A stretch of DNA of 22,666 bases from the IMG/VR virus record IMGVR_UViG_3300050134_000050, positions 1 to 22,666 of that record, one strand, 5' to 3'. Positions within the stretch are counted from its first letter, which is position 1. Every line of letters starts with the position of its first letter. Made by a program: the position numbers and the translations under genes. Below, piece after piece: positions 20,575 through 22,666 of this stretch. The DNA comes from a virus. Below the pieces are notes generated by a model. That model ran no database searches. It was not told the DNA's origin and was given only the letters and a program-made list of their open reading frames with translations.

Positions 20575-21084
20575 ATGCGTACAGTAGATATCCCGGGCGG
20601 GACGGCCGTGCTGCGCGAGGCGAAGGATCTGACGGTCCGCCAGCGCCGCATGGCCGAATCGGCGATCATTGCAGCAGCGTCGATTCTAGTGAAGCTGCCG
20701 GCCGATCCGTCGCAGTTGACGAGCCGTACGATCGCCGAGCTCGGTCTCACTCAAGAAGAGGCCGACCACGTGTACGAGATGCAAGACGCGGCGATCGTAG
20801 CGGCGCTCGAGAGTTGGTCGCTGCCCGACCCTGTGCCGACGTTGGCCACGGTGGGTGACTTGAAAGGTGAACTCTATGACGCGCTCGCGAAAGCGAGCGA
20901 GGGGCTTATTGCCGGTACCGACTTCAACCCGCCGAACCCGAACAGCGTGGAGTTTGCCGAGAGCCCTATCGTGCCCTCAGACGGCTCCGTAGCTGGATTG
21001 AGGGCAGACCAGGAGCAACCATCGATCGAGACACCGCCCAGCTCTGGGATGAGTACCAGTACCGAACCACCTTCTCAGGACTGA
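20575..21084 (+). CDS. Tail assembly chaperone (G-like)
   Basis: This encodes 169 residues from ATG 20575 behind AAGGAGGC. It is helical with RTVDIPGGTAVLREAKDLTV and RQRRMAESAIIAAASILVKL, then a QEEADHVYEMQDAAIVAAL helix. The last ~45 residues are low-complexity Pro/Ser/Thr. It lies between tail-tube and tape-measure genes, the fixed place of the G/GT chaperone pair. A second frame opens at 20880 and encodes the T part, which needs a -1 shift. The chaperone binds the tape measure during tail assembly and is not in the finished virion. Confidence 0.75.
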   Translation: MRTVDIPGGTAVLREAKDLTVRQRRMAESAIIAAASILVKLPADPSQLTSRTIAELGLTQEEADHVYEMQDAAIVAALESWSLPDPVPTLATVGDLKGELYDALAKASEGLIAGTDFNPPNPNSVEFAESPIVPSDGSVAGLRADQEQPSIETPPSSGMSTSTEPPSQD

Positions 21085-21200
21085 CGCACGAGCAGTACCT
21101 GAACGAGCCGGCGCACGTAGCGGACTGGCTGCTTGCAATTGCACGCGAGCACTATGACGTTGAAGCGGCGCGTACGAGGAGAGAAATGAATGCCCGTTGA
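20880..21200 (+). CDS. T part of tail chaperone, made by -1 frameshift
   Basis: This frame is -1 relative to the G-like gene and opens after a TGA at 20877-20879. It has no upstream start codon. From about 21025 it reads ATIDRDTAQLWDEYQYRTTF, then SGLTHEQYLNEPAHVADWLL, with the GLTxEQYxxEPxxVxDWLL pattern of T-type chaperone ends. It ends at TGA 21198-21200, 11 bases inside the next gene. The slip must occur between 20880 and about 21030. No classic X-XXY-YYZ heptamer is present. GAG-GGG-CTT at 20899-20907 lets a Gly tRNA re-pair and is the best candidate. Confidence 0.7.
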   Translation, partial: RARESERGAYCRYRLQPAEPEQRGVCREPYRALRRLRSWIEGRPGATIDRDTAQLWDEYQYRTTFSGLTHEQYLNEPAHVADWLLAIAREHYDVEAARTRREMNAR

Positions 21201-21555
21201 CGATGCTGCGGCGCAGGCTGCCCTAGACGCTCTGATAGCTCGCGTCGCTGCCTCAGGAGCGATCATCGCAAAGGGCGCTGCGCTCATTGTCCAGCGTGTA
21301 GGCATGCAGCATACGCGTGTTCGTTCGGGCACGCTCAGACGATCATGGCGAACGGCGGCGGAGGGTCCTGCGGTGTTCGTAGGCCCAACAACCGTGTATG
21401 CCAGACGCATCGAGCTGGGGTTTAAAGGGCGAGACAAGCTTGGTAGGAAATACAACCAAGGCCCAAAACCCTACGTCAAGCCCGCGTTTGATGAGGCACG
21501 GCCGGTGGTTCAGGCGTATGCAGTAAAGACAGTCGTTCAGGCTATTACCGGGTGA
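21190..21555 (+). CDS. HK97 gp10-like virion protein
   Basis: This encodes 121 residues from ATG 21190, overlapping the chaperone end by 11 bases. It has an N-terminal helix (AALDALIARVAASGAIIAKGAALIV), then QHTRVRSGTLRRSWRT. The core VFVGPTTVYARRIELGFKG and PYVKPAFDEARPVV follow. These 'sGtLrrSw ... YaxxiElGf ... pylxPAfe' marks identify the gp10-like family, which normally takes part in head-tail joining. Its usual place is before the major tail gene, while here it lies after the chaperones and before the tape measure. Confidence 0.75.
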   Translation: MPVDDAAAQAALDALIARVAASGAIIAKGAALIVQRVGMQHTRVRSGTLRRSWRTAAEGPAVFVGPTTVYARRIELGFKGRDKLGRKYNQGPKPYVKPAFDEARPVVQAYAVKTVVQAITG

Positions 21556-21571
21556 GGAAGGAGGCGAGTAT

Positions 21572-22666
21572 ATGGGAGCAGGTGAGTACCTCCCGCCTAT
21601 AGTCGTCTCAATCATTGTTGACGATGGGGCTGGGCTTGCCAGCTTGGCAGGGTTCAAGGGTGCAGTAACCGATGCCACCTCGTCGGTCGGACTTGGCACA
21701 GGAAAAATGGGTAGAGACGTTGAGGCTGCTAAGGAAGCGGTTGGTAGCAGTAGTGACGATATCGCGGCGTCCTTTGAGGGTTTGGGCGCCAATGCGGTGT
21801 TGAGTCAAGCGGCTATCGATAAAGCGCTGTCTGACGAGACGCCCTACGAGCGAGCAACACGGGCGGCGGAGGACGCCGAGAAAGATATCGAGGCAAAGAG
21901 TACAGGATTTGCCTCACGTGTTGGGAGCACGTTCGAGAGCTTTGGCAACACGCTTGGCTCCTTTGGCATGCCGTTCGGTAACTCTGTCAAGAAATTCGGG
22001 TATGCCGCTAAGGAGGGCGAGAGCGCAGCGGCGGGATTCGGTAGCTCCTTGCGGAGCGTTGCGAACGTTGCCGGCGGTGTCGGTCTGCTCATCGCGGCCG
22101 GGATAGGCATCGCCTCCATCAAAGCGGCCGACGACTTTGACGTCGCTCAAAGCCGCCTACAAAACGCTGTTCAGAACACGGGCGAGTCGTTCCAGAAGGC
22201 CGAGCCCAGCATCGACGGGACCGAGAAACACCTCGTCAACCTTGGGTTCACAGGAACGGAAACGGCCAATGCCCTTGGCACGCTCACCGTATCGACTGGC
22301 AGCGTCACGAAGGCCGAGAGTGAGATGGCCCTCGCGGCGGATCTCGCGCGCTACAAGCACATCTCGCTCGCACAGGCATCGGAAACGCTCGCCAAGGTAA
22401 TCGCCGGCTCTACACGCGCACTTACACAACTTGGTATCCAGTTGGATGTCGGGTCAATGAAGCTCACTGCTGCGACCAAAGCGTCTGAAGCGTTGGAAAA
22501 GGCAAAGAAGAACCTGAAGATCGCTGAAGAAGGATTGGCTGCCGCCGAGAAGAAGGGCGCTGAAGAACACGCCGCCGCTGTAGCTAAGGTGGAATCCGCC
22601 GAGTCTGCGTTGAAGGACGCGCAGACAACGCTCAAGAGCGGCTCTGAAAGCCTCACAGGTGCCCAA
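21572..22666 (+). CDS. Tape measure protein, N-terminal part
   Basis: The frame is open from ATG 21572 (AGGAGGCGAG upstream) to the window edge: 365 codons without a stop. A hydrophobic stretch (FGSSLRSVANVAGGVGLLIA, then GIGIASIKA) lies near residues 165-190. After this comes DDFDVAQSRLQNAVQNTGES ... AESEMALAADLARYKHISLA, then QASETLAKVIAGSTRALTQL and GIQLDVGS. This is the standard N-terminal repeat module of tape-measure proteins ('aTgS..kA......A..la..k...L..As..l.ka..G....L..lGi'). A coiled coil starts near the edge (ASEALEKAKKNLKIAEEGLA). It sets tail length and may open a path through the membrane. The C-terminus lies outside. Confidence 0.85.
   Translation, partial: MGAGEYLPPIVVSIIVDDGAGLASLAGFKGAVTDATSSVGLGTGKMGRDVEAAKEAVGSSSDDIAASFEGLGANAVLSQAAIDKALSDETPYERATRAAEDAEKDIEAKSTGFASRVGSTFESFGNTLGSFGMPFGNSVKKFGYAAKEGESAAAGFGSSLRSVANVAGGVGLLIAAGIGIASIKAADDFDVAQSRLQNAVQNTGESFQKAEPSIDGTEKHLVNLGFTGTETANALGTLTVSTGSVTKAESEMALAADLARYKHISLAQASETLAKVIAGSTRALTQLGIQLDVGSMKLTAATKASEALEKAKKNLKIAEEGLAAAEKKGAEEHAAAVAKVESAESALKDAQTTLKSGSESLTGAQ

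Noticed and set aside
20292-20858. Rightward ORF of 188 codons across the tail-tube/chaperone junction
   Set aside because: It is Arg-rich, in a wrong frame relative to two clear genes, and has no ribosome site.

Overview
The window looks like part of the genome of a tailed double-stranded DNA phage with siphovirus-type structural genes, or of a prophage. Supporting this are a capsid-to-tape-measure gene run, a second block of tail-tip genes, dense ATGA/GTGA-overlapping small genes, and a lambda-O-like replication gene with iterons inside it. GC content is high, Shine-Dalgarno sequences are strong (AAGGAG type), and GTG/TTG starts are common. The small-protein families (HNH endonuclease, Cys-rich mini-proteins, the replisome-organiser C-terminal domain) resemble those of phages of Actinobacteria. 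The host assignment is an inference from style, not proven.

Layout. (1) 1-3641, rightward: 3' end of a distal tail protein, two minor tail proteins coupled by TGATG overlaps, a small Cys-rich protein, and a tail-fibre-like protein. A small leftward DUF1508-like gene sits between the last two. (2) 3696-6183, leftward: a secreted protein that looks like a zinc protease with a destroyed active-site motif, a membrane-anchored Thr-rich protein, a zinc-ribbon protein and a conserved phage protein. One small rightward gene overlaps the last of these convergently. (3) 6184-6360: a 23-bp sequence also found at 2014, and a 23-bp perfect inverted repeat. (4) 6353-10280: a tightly overlapping leftward early operon. 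It contains small proteins, a helicase-loader-like protein and a replication initiator with five phased iterons. It is fed by a good promoter (TTGACA-17-TAGTCT). (5) 10439-10990: a single rightward coiled-coil gene with its own extended -10 and a terminator. (6) 11309-12675: a second leftward early operon that includes an HNH endonuclease and a frameshifted gene. (7) 12676-12892: a regulatory region with an imperfect 80-bp duplication and a rightward late promoter over an inverted repeat. (8) 12893-22666, rightward: scaffold/protease-like capsid protein, major capsid protein, connectors, major tail protein, -1 frameshifted tail assembly chaperones, gp10-like protein, and the start of the tape measure. 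A leftward XRE-type regulator is inserted among the head genes.

How it fits together: early leftward operons would carry replication and host-takeover functions, and a rightward late operon makes the head and tail. The right edge stops inside the tape measure and the left edge begins inside the distal tail protein. The two ends may therefore be close neighbours on a circularly permuted map. No terminase, portal, integrase, polymerase or recognisable endolysin is present. The most interesting points are an apparent AUC start codon, a codon-usage island inside the major capsid gene, the iteron array inside the replication gene, two single-base frame breaks, antisense small genes inside late operons, and the inert zincin-like protein.
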